A stretch of DNA of 64,000 nt, taken from contig JAJYUB010000013.1 of assembly GCA_021792795.1 (NCBI GenBank), positions 18,168-82,167 of the forward strand, in the 5' to 3' direction. The first letter of the stretch is position 1. Each line of letters opens with the position of its first letter. A program made the translations under genes and the position numbers. The DNA comes from Acidobacteriota bacterium. Its GTDB lineage: Bacteria; Acidobacteriota; Terriglobia; Terriglobales; Acidobacteriaceae. Shown here in pieces: positions 1 through 7,916 of the stretch. The notes beneath the pieces are model-generated. The model was not told the origin of the DNA. It was given only the letters and a program-made list of their open reading frames with translations, and searched no databases.

Positions 1-2
1 GC

Positions 3-737
3 GACGTATGGGAAGCGCTGAACACAATGCCTAAACGGGCGGATGTGGTAATCGGTGGATTCCCATGCCAAGACCTCTCGATCAACGGCTTGCGTAAAGG
101 TGTAGCAGGAGTAAAAAGCGGTCTGTATCGCGCGATGGTTGAGGCAGTCGTTAGGTTGAAGCCGAAGGCGTTTGTAGCCGAAAACGTGCGTGGCCTCCTA
201 TTTCATTACAACAAAGACTCTCTGGAGCAGGTACTAAATGACTTCAAAGCTCTCGGCTATGAGGTAAATGTGGGTTTGTATCTGGCTGCGGATTACGGGG
301 TACCACAGATGCGGCAACGTGTTTTTATAGTAGGAACGCTTCCCAAAGTAAAGTCGTTTGTGCCGCCCGTGCCTGTGCGAACGAAGGCAAACTGGATGAC
401 CTCCAAAGAGGCTGTAGGCGATCTTGAAGACATGCCTGAGCGCGAGGACATCAATCATATTTGGAGTCGGGCCGAGCGTAGCCCTGAACAGGGCAACCGT
501 AAGCTAAAAGCAGATCGTCCGGCAGACACAATCCGCGCAGAGTGCCACGGCAACATCCAATACCACTACAAATTGCCGAGACGCATCTCCATGAGAGAGG
601 CTGCCCGCTTCCAGTCATTCCCTGATAGCTTCATCTTTGACGGTAAGCTGCGTGAAACTGAGCGCCAGGTTGGGAACGCGGTTCCTCCCATTATGGGTTG
701 GCATATCGCCGAAGCATTGAGCCGGAGTCTTCAGTGA
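3..737 (+). CDS. DNA (cytosine-5) methyltransferase, N-terminus cut by window edge
   Basis: Modification enzyme of a type II RM system, transferring a methyl group from SAM to C5 of cytosine in the target site. The reading frame is open to base 3, upstream of the first ATG at 27, so the N-terminal part with the SAM-binding motif I lies outside the window. Visible motifs in order: IV with the catalytic Cys (GGFPCQDLS), VI (AENVRG), VIII (QMRQRVF), a target-recognition region, then IX/X (ERQVGNAVPP). The stop overlaps the GTG proposed as start of the endonuclease, pointing to translational coupling. Codon use and base composition are AT-richer than the housekeeping genes, suggesting transfer. 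The target sequence cannot be read from this. Confidence 0.95.
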   Translation, partial: DVWEALNTMPKRADVVIGGFPCQDLSINGLRKGVAGVKSGLYRAMVEAVVRLKPKAFVAENVRGLLFHYNKDSLEQVLNDFKALGYEVNVGLYLAADYGVPQMRQRVFIVGTLPKVKSFVPPVPVRTKANWMTSKEAVGDLEDMPEREDINHIWSRAERSPEQGNRKLKADRPADTIRAECHGNIQYHYKLPRRISMREAARFQSFPDSFIFDGKLRETERQVGNAVPPIMGWHIAEALSRSLQ

Positions 738-1723
738 CACGCGAAGATTTCGAGAGAATGCTCGGCAAAGCTGTCGTGCAACTTGGCGATGAAGTAAGGC
801 AGAGTGCGAAGTATCATTCTCCCTCAGATTTCGAGCAGCGTGTCTTTGACGTTCTGCGGAACATCGCGGCTGGAGAGAAGATTGATATTAACCCAACTTT
901 TCATCCGCACGCATTCCCCGATATTCGCGCTAACGGCTATGGGATAGAAGTCAAGACAACGGCCAAAGATTCGTGGATCAGTGTTGGCAACAGCGTATTT
1001 GAGGGGATGCGCGATCCATCTGTAAAACAGATATACGTTGTCTTCGGAAAGATGGGCGGTATGCCGTCCGTGCAATGGGGACGATATGAAGATCGAATAA
1101 CGCATGTCAGAATTTCTCATGCGCCACGCTTTGTTTTGGAGATGGATCGGGACTCTTCTTTGTTTGGGAAGATGAAGATTTCATACGATGAATTCTCCCA
1201 GCTTCCACCCGACGGAAAAATGAAACACGTCCGCGACTATTCACGCGGACGGCTCAAGGATGGCGAGCGTCTTTGGTGGCTGGAGGACCAGGACAGCCCT
1301 GGAAAACCGCTGGAAGTAAAACTGTATATGAGTCTCACGAAGCCAGAAAAGATAAAGCTACGCGCTGAGGGCGCGTTGCTGTTTCCTGAAATCGTCTCTG
1401 GCTCCAGAGTGAAAGACAAGTATAACGACGTGGCGTTCTTTTTCTTGAGGTATCACAATGTATTTTGCCCGCAGACTCGCGATTTGTTTTCTGCTGGGAG
1501 CGTGGCAGGGAAAGAGCGCGGCGGAAACTACCTGCAGCGGTCACTCAAGAACATCGAAGCCCAGATGGTTGAAGCTGCCGAACGACTACCATCTGACCTG
1601 ATAGAGGAATACTGGGGCGTGCGAGTAGAACCGAAAGATAGAATCAAATTCTGGCTTGGCCGCGCTGACAGACTGGCAAAAAATTGGAGACCGTCGGAGC
1701 ACTTATTTATAGAGACAAAGTGA
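734..1723 (+). CDS. type II restriction endonuclease, PD-(D/E)XK fold
   Basis: Probable cleaving partner of the methyltransferase just upstream. A PD-(D/E)XK signature is visible in the N-terminal third: FPDIRANGYGIEVKTT gives the PD, E and K residues expected of the metal-binding site. The family was not recognised. Start: the longest frame opens with TTG at 698 inside the methyltransferase, but GTG at 734 forms a 4-base GTGA overlap with the methyltransferase stop and has a GGAG about 8 bases upstream, so it is preferred; about 329 residues. Position between a C5 methyltransferase and a Vsr gene is the main argument for restriction activity. Confidence 0.82.
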   Translation: MTREDFERMLGKAVVQLGDEVRQSAKYHSPSDFEQRVFDVLRNIAAGEKIDINPTFHPHAFPDIRANGYGIEVKTTAKDSWISVGNSVFEGMRDPSVKQIYVVFGKMGGMPSVQWGRYEDRITHVRISHAPRFVLEMDRDSSLFGKMKISYDEFSQLPPDGKMKHVRDYSRGRLKDGERLWWLEDQDSPGKPLEVKLYMSLTKPEKIKLRAEGALLFPEIVSGSRVKDKYNDVAFFFLRYHNVFCPQTRDLFSAGSVAGKERGGNYLQRSLKNIEAQMVEAAERLPSDLIEEYWGVRVEPKDRIKFWLGRADRLAKNWRPSEHLFIETK

Positions 1724-1772
1724 AACCACAGGCAGCCGGAAAGGAAACAAGTAAAACAAAAACCTCAGTAGC

Positions 1773-2177
1773 ATGGATACACTCACTAAGCCGGAACGCA
1801 GTGTCCGCATGGGTCTCATTCGGTCTACGGATACCAAGCCAGAAATTGCAGTGCGTCGGCTAGTTTTTGGAATGGGTTATCGGTATCGGCTACACGGCAA
1901 GAATCTGCCGGGCCATCCCGACCTCGTTTTCGCCTCTCGGTTGCAAGTTATTTTTGTGCATGGTTGTTTCTGGCATCTCCATCAAAACTGCTCCCACTGC
2001 CGTCCCCCGAAATCGAGGCAGGATTATTGGAAGCCGAAACTTCAACGCAACGCAGAAAGGGACAAACAGACACAACAGGAATTACGCCGCATGGGTTGGC
2101 GTTGTCTAGTGGTCTGGGAATGCGAACTTAGAAACCAATCCAAGCTTATACGGAAGATCATGCAATTCCTCGCTTAA
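1773..2177 (+). CDS. vsr: very short patch repair endonuclease (Vsr)
   Basis: Nicks DNA 5' of the T in T:G mismatches that arise when 5-methylcytosine deaminates, so that the pair is repaired to C:G; typical companion of C5-methylating RM systems. The 134-residue protein has the family's usual length and motifs: RSTDTKPE near the N-terminus, LPGHPDLVF with the catalytic Asp, VHGCFWH with the metal and catalytic His region, a Cys/His cluster (HQNCSHC), N..RD and a C-terminal GWRCLVVWECEL. Starts 49 bases after the endonuclease and closes the cassette. Confidence 0.95.
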   Translation: MDTLTKPERSVRMGLIRSTDTKPEIAVRRLVFGMGYRYRLHGKNLPGHPDLVFASRLQVIFVHGCFWHLHQNCSHCRPPKSRQDYWKPKLQRNAERDKQTQQELRRMGWRCLVVWECELRNQSKLIRKIMQFLA

Positions 2178-2411
2178 CAAGAATAGATGAATTGCCAAGT
2201 ATGTTATTGTCCTACCCAGCCGATCCCTCTGAGTCCCAAATGCCTCGTAAGCCAGCTTTTGTTTGTGGGTAAACGACACCCGTGCTCAAATTGGGGGGGT
2301 GCATAATTTGGGGAATGGATGCGCTCCAAGGTGAAGGCAATCTCGCCGGGGGAGAGTGGCATCGGGTAGGATGGGGAATGTTGCCTGTCGCAGGGCGGGC
2401 CTCCCCAAACT

Positions 2412-3167
2412 ATGCGAGCGCTGATCCTATCTGATATTCACGCCAACATCGATGCCCTGGACGCGGTCCTTGAAGCGGCTCCCCAACACGACGTTGTCTG
2501 GAACCTGGGCGATGTGGTCGGCTACAACGCCGCGCCGGAGGACGTCATTGAGCGGTCACGCGAGATTGGTACCATGTTTGTCCGGGGAAATCATGACCGT
2601 GCCTGCGCTGGCCTGACGGGCGCGGATAACTTCAATCCAGTGGCGTATCGCGCCGTGCAGTGGACGCGAGGCCAGCTTGGTGCTGATGCTCTCGCATGGC
2701 TGAAGGAAATGCCTGCCGGTCCGATCATGCCCGCGGGGACTCTGGTGAGCTGCGTTCATGGCTCGCTGCTCGATGAGGACGAATACCTGCTCTCCACCGA
2801 GGACGCAGAGGGGCAATTTGAGCGCACGCGCACCCCGATTACGTTCTTCGGGCATACGCATGTGCAGGGTGGGTTTGCCGCGAATGATGCCGGCGAATGG
2901 TTTCAGATGAAGCCCGTGTACAGCGACGACAAGATTGTCGAAAGTTACGATTTGGATCTGCGCAATTCCGCCAAATATCTGATCAATCCTGGCGCCGTTG
3001 GCCAGCCTCGCGACCACGATTGGAGAGCGGCCTTCGCGCTCTATGATGACGCGGCGGCGCGGGTAACATTCTTCCGCGTTCCCTACGATGTGCAGGCGGC
3101 GCAGATGCGCATTCACCGCGCCGGCCTGCCGGAGATGCTGGCGGCGCGTCTGTGCGTCGGCCGGTAA
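2412..3167 (+). CDS. metallophosphoesterase, calcineurin-like
   Basis: A 251-residue cytosolic two-metal phosphoesterase. The ordered family motifs are all visible: SDIHAN at the N-terminus (Asp and His ligands), GDVVGY, GNHDRA, a His in VSCVHGS and GHTH near residue 150. The length and organisation match the YfcE/ApaH-like branch that includes phosphodiesterases and serine/threonine phosphatase-like proteins; substrate cannot be told. It is monocistronic between the RM cassette and the convergent rplI, with a hairpin (3239-3272) just downstream. Confidence 0.85.
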   Translation: MRALILSDIHANIDALDAVLEAAPQHDVVWNLGDVVGYNAAPEDVIERSREIGTMFVRGNHDRACAGLTGADNFNPVAYRAVQWTRGQLGADALAWLKEMPAGPIMPAGTLVSCVHGSLLDEDEYLLSTEDAEGQFERTRTPITFFGHTHVQGGFAANDAGEWFQMKPVYSDDKIVESYDLDLRNSAKYLINPGAVGQPRDHDWRAAFALYDDAAARVTFFRVPYDVQAAQMRIHRAGLPEMLAARLCVGR

Positions 3168-3238
3168 TCCTCCCCCCCTCCGCCGCTGCGGCGACCCGCG
3201 AAAGTTTGCGCACCCACAACATTTCAGGGTAGGAGACA

Positions 3239-3272
3239 CCCCACATCTCAAGGCGAGATGTAGGTCACCCCG
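3239..3272. repeat. dispersed hairpin element, family B, copy 1 (divergent)
   Basis: Inverted repeat ACATCTC (3243-3249) / GAGATGT (3255-3261) with a 5-base loop, followed by a GGTCACCCC flank resembling the GGGGCACCC flank of the other copies. It lies between the convergent phosphoesterase and rplI genes and could act as a bidirectional terminator, although there is no T-run. Confidence 0.6.
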
Positions 3273-3289
3273 ATGGGCCGTGGTATCGG

Positions 3290-3745
3290 CTATTCGCTGT
3301 CGGCTTCTTTCGCCACTGTTACCTTGACGTGCGCGGTCACTTCCCGATGCAGGCGGACAGGCACCAGAAATTCGCCCAGCGATTTCAACGGCTCTTCCAG
3401 TTGCACCTTGCGTCGGTCAATCGTAAATCCCTTGGCTTCGAGCGCCTGCGCGATGTCCGGGCCGGTGACGGAGCCGAACAGGTGATCGTTGTCGCCGGTC
3501 TTGCGGGTGAAGTTCAGCTCGACATTCTCAAACTGCTGTAGCAGCAGTTCGGCGTCGGCCTTTTCCTTGGCGGAGCGGCGAACTGAGGATGCCTTCATCT
3601 GGTCAATGACCGCTTTGTTACCCGGTGTGGCTTCGATGCCCAGGTTGCGCGGCAACAGAAAATTGCGGCCATATCCTTGCGCCACTTTGACGACATCCCC
3701 GCGATGACCGAGGTTCTCGACATCTTCCTTCAAAATGATTTCCAT
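3290..3745 (-). CDS. rplI: 50S ribosomal protein L9
   Basis: Large-subunit protein binding 23S rRNA near the L1 stalk. The 151-residue sequence starts with the family signature MEIILKEDVENLGHRGDVVKVAQGYGRNFL (seen in pieces: the EDVENLGHRGD helix-turn and the GYGRNFLLP motif), has the long central helix and ends in the C-terminal RNA-binding domain. GGAG precedes the ATG. Last gene of the leftward rpsF-rpsR-rplI group; dnaB, which often follows, is absent here. Confidence 0.97.
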   Translation of the reverse strand: MEIILKEDVENLGHRGDVVKVAQGYGRNFLLPRNLGIEATPGNKAVIDQMKASSVRRSAKEKADAELLLQQFENVELNFTRKTGDNDHLFGSVTGPDIAQALEAKGFTIDRRKVQLEEPLKSLGEFLVPVRLHREVTAHVKVTVAKEADSE

Positions 3746-3826
3746 GTCCTAATCTCCAGAAAAATCTTCTTGCAGCCGCCGATGGAGCACTACAGCGGAT
3801 CGCAGATATATTCAAAGATGAGATGA

Positions 3827-3926
3827 GTCATTCTGAGCGAAGCGAAGGATCCAGAGAATAACGGCAGCAACGTTTCTGCGAATGTTCTCTGGATTCTTCA
3901 CTCCGCTCTGCTCCGTTCAAAATGAC
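3827..3926. repeat. dispersed element, family A (GTCATTCT ends), copy 1
   Basis: A 100-bp element in the rpsR-rplI gap starting GTCATTCTGAGCGAAGCGAA and ending in a diverged AAAATGAC. Internal mirror pieces GGATCCAGAG and CTCTGGATTC are shared with the three other copies. It lies within the gap of a translation operon and would be transcribed with it. Confidence 0.8.
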
Positions 3927-3965
3927 TCCGTTGCGACACCCGGCTTCACCGACTGTAAATCCGTT

Positions 3966-4289
3966 TTAGTGGCGCTGTGCAAACGGCAGCAGAGCGATGT
4001 TGCGGGCCTGCTTGATGGCGCGGGTGACGCGGCGCTGGTGAGTGGTGCAGACGCCAGTCAGGCGGCGGGGAACAATTTTCCCGCTTTCCGCCACAAAGCC
4101 CTGCAACAACCGCACGTCGCGGTAAGGAATTGCGTCGATCTTCTCCACGCAGAACTTGCAGACTTTCTTGCGGCGGAAGAATTTGCGTCCGCCGGGACCG
4201 CCGCCTGCGCCTGCCGGGCGCGGTGGCCGCGGACCAGAGTGGGAGGGTCCATCCGATGTCGATGTCGATTGCGATCTTTCTTCTGCCAT
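3966..4289 (-). CDS. rpsR: 30S ribosomal protein S18
   Basis: Small-subunit protein that pairs with S6 on 16S rRNA. The 107-residue product has the core [11 protein letters not shown], the [11 protein letters not shown] segment and a C-terminal [18 protein letters not shown] helix typical of S18. A Ser/Pro/Gly-rich N-terminal extension of about 34 residues precedes the core. The frame is open further upstream, but ATG 4289 has a well-placed GAAGGAG and is the start. rpsF lies 109 bases upstream; no ssb sits between them, unlike the common rpsF-ssb-rpsR order. Confidence 0.96.
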   Translation of the reverse strand: MAEERSQSTSTSDGPSHSGPRPPRPAGAGGGPGGRKFFRRKKVCKFCVEKIDAIPYRDVRLLQGFVAESGKIVPRRLTGVCTTHQRRVTRAIKQARNIALLPFAQRH

Positions 4290-4398
4290 GCTGCGACTCC
4301 TTCTCTTGTCTGCCAGAGAACGTCTCTGGCGCTTGAACGTGTGTCTTGCCGTTGAAAATGCAGTGGGCCTCGCCCACGAAAATGTTGCGTCGGCCCCG

Positions 4399-4902
4399 CT
4401 AGGCGATCGCTTCTGGAACCGCCGCGGCTTCCGCGGGCTGTTCCACGCTGCGTTGCGGGGCCACCGGCTGCGCAGCGGCGGCATGCGCGGCAGCCGCCTG
4501 GGACGCAGCAGCGGCGGCATTGGCCTGGGCAGCCTGCGCGGCCTGGGCGTTCACCGTGCTTTGCTTGATCTTGGTGGAGCGCAGCTTCTTGATCTTGTTG
4601 ATGCGCTTTTCTTCCTCGTCCATGCGGACGGTGATGAACTTGATGACAGGTTCCGTGACGCGCAAGCGGCGTTCCAACTCGGCCACCAGGCTGCCGTCCG
4701 CTTCCACGGTCAACAGGTTGTAATTGCCCTCGTTGAACTTTCGGACGGTGTAGGCCAGCTTGCGGTTTCCCAGCTTTTCGCTCGATACCAGCTTGCCATT
4801 GCCCTTGGCGATGGTGGCTTCAAAGCCGGCGATCAGCTTGTCCGCTTCTTCGCCAATCACATCGGGGCGCAGGATAAACATGACTTCGTATTTCCGTTCC
4901 AT
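4399..4902 (-). CDS. rpsF: 30S ribosomal protein S6 with Ala-rich tail
   Basis: Binds S18 and the central domain of 16S rRNA. Residues 1-115 form a complete S6 ([14 protein letters not shown] start, [20 protein letters not shown] core, [13 protein letters not shown]). A further ~50 residues are almost entirely Ala, Gln and Pro, a low-complexity tail beyond the usual ~100-135-residue S6 length; this may be analogous to the glutamate tails added to S6 elsewhere but no role can be assigned. First of the three small ribosomal genes after pth. Confidence 0.96.
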   Translation of the reverse strand: MERKYEVMFILRPDVIGEEADKLIAGFEATIAKGNGKLVSSEKLGNRKLAYTVRKFNEGNYNLLTVEADGSLVAELERRLRVTEPVIKFITVRMDEEEKRINKIKKLRSTKIKQSTVNAQAAQAAQANAAAAASQAAAAHAAAAQPVAPQRSVEQPAEAAAVPEAIA

Positions 4903-4986
4903 TCGTCTCTCGTTTCCGGCAAGGCATTGTGGCCTTGCCTGTCGCAGCCTTCAGGGCTGCTCAGTCTTACCGTTCAGTCTGTTCGT

Positions 4987-5646
4987 TCACTCTTGCTCTT
5001 CGGCAGTTGCCCGCCGATTCAACCGGTTCATCGCGACGCTGGCGCCTTCGGTTAAAAGCAACTCAATCGCCGTCGAAACATCGTCCAGAACTTTGTCCAG
5101 CACCGCCAGCTCCGTTTTTCGAAACGGCGTCAGAACATAATCCTTGCGCTGCCGCCGGGCGCTTTCCGCCGCCATGGCGTCTTCCGGAGCAATTCCAATT
5201 CGAATCCGCAGCCACTCTTCCGTGCCCAGCGCACTCGAAATCGACTTGACCCCGTTGTGCCCGCCCGCGCTTCCACGCTCGCGTATCCGAATACTGCCTA
5301 GCGGGAGAGCGACTTCGTCATACAGCACGATCAACTCCCGCCGCGGATCGATTTCCAACTCCTCTGCCAAGGCCGCCACCGATGACCCACTCAGGTTCAT
5401 GTAGGTTTCCGGCTTGGCCAACAACACTCGCCGGCCGGCAATCCGCGCCAAAGCTGTCAGGGCCTTCGAACGCCGATTCGCGACCACCACACCGCACCGT
5501 TCCGCCAGCCGATCGATGGCCAAAAAACCGGCGTTATGCGGTGTGAACGCATACTCGATTCCCAGATTGCCCAGCCCGACGATCAGGGTCACGCCCGAAT
5601 CGCCGCCGGAATCCAAGTGCGAACGTATGCCGCCAGAAGTTTCCAT
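4987..5646 (-). CDS. pth: peptidyl-tRNA hydrolase
   Basis: Releases tRNA from stalled peptidyl-tRNA in the cytosol. The catalytic Asn (VGLGN), His (FTPHNAG) and Asp (VLYDEVALP) are present, with KPETYMNLSG and GSAGGHNGVKSI also matching. The usual GLGNPG reads GLGNLG. The ATG at 5646 gives an 18-residue leader before the conserved VTLIVGLGN; a GTG at 5592 would give the normal N-terminus and is a plausible true start. It lies 12 bases downstream of rplY, the common ctc-pth pairing. Confidence 0.95.
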   Translation of the reverse strand: METSGGIRSHLDSGGDSGVTLIVGLGNLGIEYAFTPHNAGFLAIDRLAERCGVVVANRRSKALTALARIAGRRVLLAKPETYMNLSGSSVAALAEELEIDPRRELIVLYDEVALPLGSIRIRERGSAGGHNGVKSISSALGTEEWLRIRIGIAPEDAMAAESARRQRKDYVLTPFRKTELAVLDKVLDDVSTAIELLLTEGASVAMNRLNRRATAEEQE

Positions 5647-5658
5647 GAGTTCCCGAAA

Positions 5659-6357
5659 CTACTTCTTGGCGTCTTTCTTGTCATCCTTCTTGACCTCTTC
5701 GCCGGCCTCAGGGGTCTCCTGTTTGCCCTTCTTGGCCACTTCAGGTTCCGCAGGCGTTTCGGCTGCCAGTGCATCCGGCGTGGCCACAACTTCCTCACGC
5801 ACCGCGGTGATGTGGGCAACGGTCGTATCTTCGTCGGTGATGAACGTCAGCTTTTCATTGTGAGGCAGATCGGCCACGCGAATGACCATGCCGAATGCCA
5901 GTTCGCTGACATCGATATCGATATGGCCAGGAATGTCCGCCGGCAAACACTCGATCTCGATCTCGCGCAACACCTGATCGAGAATGCCGCCCTGGGTGCG
6001 AACGCCAACGGGAACGCCGAGCAACTGGATCGGTACCTCGACGCGCATGGCCTTGTCCATTGCAATCCGCTTCATATCGATGTGGATCAGGTTGCCCTTG
6101 ATGGGATCGTTCTGCCAATCGACCACCATCGCCTTGGCGACGGAACCGGACACGTTGAGGTCGAAAATTGTGTTGTGGCCGGATTCGGAATGGAGGATGC
6201 GGCGAATCTGCTTGGGGTCGACGGTGACGGCCACGGAAGGCTGCTGCGCTCCGTATACCACGGCAGGAATGCTTCCGGCGACGCGTACGCGGCGCGCGAC
6301 ATTCTTTGTGAACTTGCCCTCGCGGGGCGTGGCTGTAACAACTTCAGGTGCGCTCAT
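5659..6357 (-). CDS. rplY: 50S ribosomal protein L25/general stress protein Ctc
   Basis: Binds 5S rRNA. This is the long two-domain form (232 residues): an N-terminal L25 domain (TPREGKFTKNVARRVRVAGSIPAVVYG) and a C-terminal TL5-like beta domain (residues ~95-190, with LADLPHNEKLTFITDEDTTVA), then a charged Glu/Lys-rich tail. Lies between prs and pth in the conserved prs-ctc-pth order, and is likely co-transcribed with prs. Confidence 0.95.
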   Translation of the reverse strand: MSAPEVVTATPREGKFTKNVARRVRVAGSIPAVVYGAQQPSVAVTVDPKQIRRILHSESGHNTIFDLNVSGSVAKAMVVDWQNDPIKGNLIHIDMKRIAMDKAMRVEVPIQLLGVPVGVRTQGGILDQVLREIEIECLPADIPGHIDIDVSELAFGMVIRVADLPHNEKLTFITDEDTTVAHITAVREEVVATPDALAAETPAEPEVAKKGKQETPEAGEEVKKDDKKDAKK

Positions 6358-6523
6358 GTTTTTCCTGTTTCCCTTCTATTGACCTTCGGGCACGGCGGGT
6401 GAGCGCCGCTCCCTTCTCGTGGCCTCGACAAATTTCGCCCGGCCACACTGTCGATGTTCCATCCACGCCCGCTTCCGAAACAGCGGCGGCGCGGTACAGA
6501 AAGCTTCGTTCGTCAGAGAGGCG

Positions 6524-7645
6524 TTAGTTAAACAAGCTGCTAACGCTGGTCTCCATATGGATGCTCTCAATCGCGCGTCCAATCAGGCCCGCAATCGAAA
6601 GCACTTTAATCTTGCCCGCATGCTGCGCTTCTTCCCGCAGCGGAATCGTATTGGTGACCACCAACTGCTCCAGCCGGGAGTCCACAATCCGTTCAATGGC
6701 CCGCCCAGACAGCACGGCATGGGTGGCGCAGGCATACACCTTCTTCGCGCCCACTTCCAGCAGCGCATCCACGGTCTTGATCAGCGTCCCGGCCGTATCG
6801 ACGATATCGTCGAGGATCAGGCACGTCCGGTCCTCGACATCTCCAATGACATGCATCACTTCCGTCACATTCATGTCGGTCCGCCGCTTGTCCACAATGG
6901 CCAGCGGCGCTTCCATCTTCTGGGCGAAAAAACGCGCCCGTTCCACGCCTCCGGCATCCGGCGAGACCACCGTCAGGTCGGGCAGATTCAGCTCCCGAAA
7001 GTAGCCGACCAGCACCGGGCTGGCGAACAGGTGGTCCACCGGGATATTGAAAAAGCCCTGAATCTGCGCGGCGTGCAAATCGACCAGCAAGGCCCGATTC
7101 GCTCCGGCAGTCGTCAACAGGTCCGCGACCAGCTTGGAAGAAATCGCCACCCGCGGGCGGTCTTTGCGGTCCTGTCGCGCATAGCCGTAATACGGAACCA
7201 CCACGGTGATGCGCCGCGCCGAGGCCCGCTTCAACGCGTCGATCATAATCAGCAACTCCAGCAGATGCTGGTCGACGGGATAACATGTCGGCTGCACCAC
7301 AAAAACATCGGCGCCGCGAACGTTTTCCAAAAGCTGAAAGTACACTTCTCCGTCAGAGAACCGCTGCAGTCGTACTTCGCCCAGCGGAACGCCGACAAAC
7401 TTGCAAATCTCTTCCGCCAGCGGCAGGTTCGACGTGCCGCTGAAAATCTTGAACCGCTTGTCCTCGCTGTAGGACTTGGCGCGTTTCTTCCCTGCCGCAG
7501 TTCGTAACAGCGATCCTGATCCGGCGGGATTCACCTCCGCCGCCAGATTCTCCGGCATCTCTGAGGAAGCCATCGCCGGCGCATCCGCATCCATCGTCAG
7601 GGTCGAATTTCCGTCCACGTTCCCATCCCCGTCTGCACTTGTCAT
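6524..7645 (-). CDS. prs: ribose-phosphate pyrophosphokinase (PRPP synthase)
   Basis: Makes PRPP from ribose-5-phosphate and ATP for nucleotide, His and Trp synthesis. From about residue 62 the sequence is a complete class I PRPP synthase: FSGTSNLPLAEEIC, FSDGEVYFQLLENVRG, the flexible-loop region YYGYARQDRKDRPR, VSPDAGGVERAR and the PRPP-binding CLILDDIVDTAGTLI. An N-terminal extension of ~60 residues, acidic at first and then Ala/Ser-rich, is absent from ordinary ~315-residue enzymes. GGGAGG precedes the ATG, supporting the long form; M26 is an alternative start. It has its own promoter at 7697-7725. Confidence 0.96.
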   Translation of the reverse strand: MTSADGDGNVDGNSTLTMDADAPAMASSEMPENLAAEVNPAGSGSLLRTAAGKKRAKSYSEDKRFKIFSGTSNLPLAEEICKFVGVPLGEVRLQRFSDGEVYFQLLENVRGADVFVVQPTCYPVDQHLLELLIMIDALKRASARRITVVVPYYGYARQDRKDRPRVAISSKLVADLLTTAGANRALLVDLHAAQIQGFFNIPVDHLFASPVLVGYFRELNLPDLTVVSPDAGGVERARFFAQKMEAPLAIVDKRRTDMNVTEVMHVIGDVEDRTCLILDDIVDTAGTLIKTVDALLEVGAKKVYACATHAVLSGRAIERIVDSRLEQLVVTNTIPLREEAQHAGKIKVLSIAGLIGRAIESIHMETSVSSLFN

Positions 7646-7696
7646 CGTTGTCTGGACCTCCCAAGCTGGTTAGCGTTGGCGTACCGAACTGCAAAC

Positions 7697-7725
7697 TTTA
7701 GACCGCGGCAACCCATTGTTGTCAA
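7697..7725 (-). promoter_or_regulatory. sigma-70-type promoter of prs
   Basis: Read on the minus strand: TTGACA (7725-7720), a 17-base spacer, then TCTAAA (7702-7697). The -35 is a perfect match and the -10 fits at 4 of 6 positions. It lies about 50 bases before the prs start and downstream of tRNA-Gln. Confidence 0.6.
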
Positions 7726-7840
7726 GCTGCCAGGACCCCGGAAAGATTGCCACAGAAAGTGCCGATCCTGCGACGCGTCACGAGCGAATCCTTCGAAACC
7801 GACTACGTTGTTCCAACGACAAAAGCGCAAATTCACAAAC

Positions 7841-7914
7841 TGGCTGGGCGACTAGGATTCGAACCTAGACCGAGTGCTCCAAAGGCACTTGACCTACCAT
7901 TAGTCGATCGCCCA
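7841..7914 (-). tRNA. tRNA-Gln (anticodon TTG)
   Basis: On the minus strand a 74-base cloverleaf including an encoded CCA. The acceptor TGGGCGA pairs with TCGCCCA and the D arm is GAC/GTC around TAATGGTAG. The anticodon stem AGTGC/GCACT encloses the loop CTTTGGA (anticodon TTG), and the T arm loop is TTCGAAT. Starting with T is typical of tRNA-Gln. It sits 2 bases after the ispE stop and upstream of prs. Confidence 0.96.
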
Positions 7915-7916
7915 AC

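Noticed and set aside
4156..5055. 299-residue open frame opposite rpsR and rpsF
   Set aside because: Antisense shadow spanning two ribosomal protein genes.
6419..7507. 362-residue open frame opposite prs
   Set aside because: Shadow of prs; His/Gln/Arg-rich composition is typical of reverse-frame reading of a GC-rich gene.
7841..7914. tRNA-Gln as an attachment site for an integrated element
   Set aside because: The tRNA is within a conserved ispE-prs string; no integrase and no duplicated 3' end nearby.
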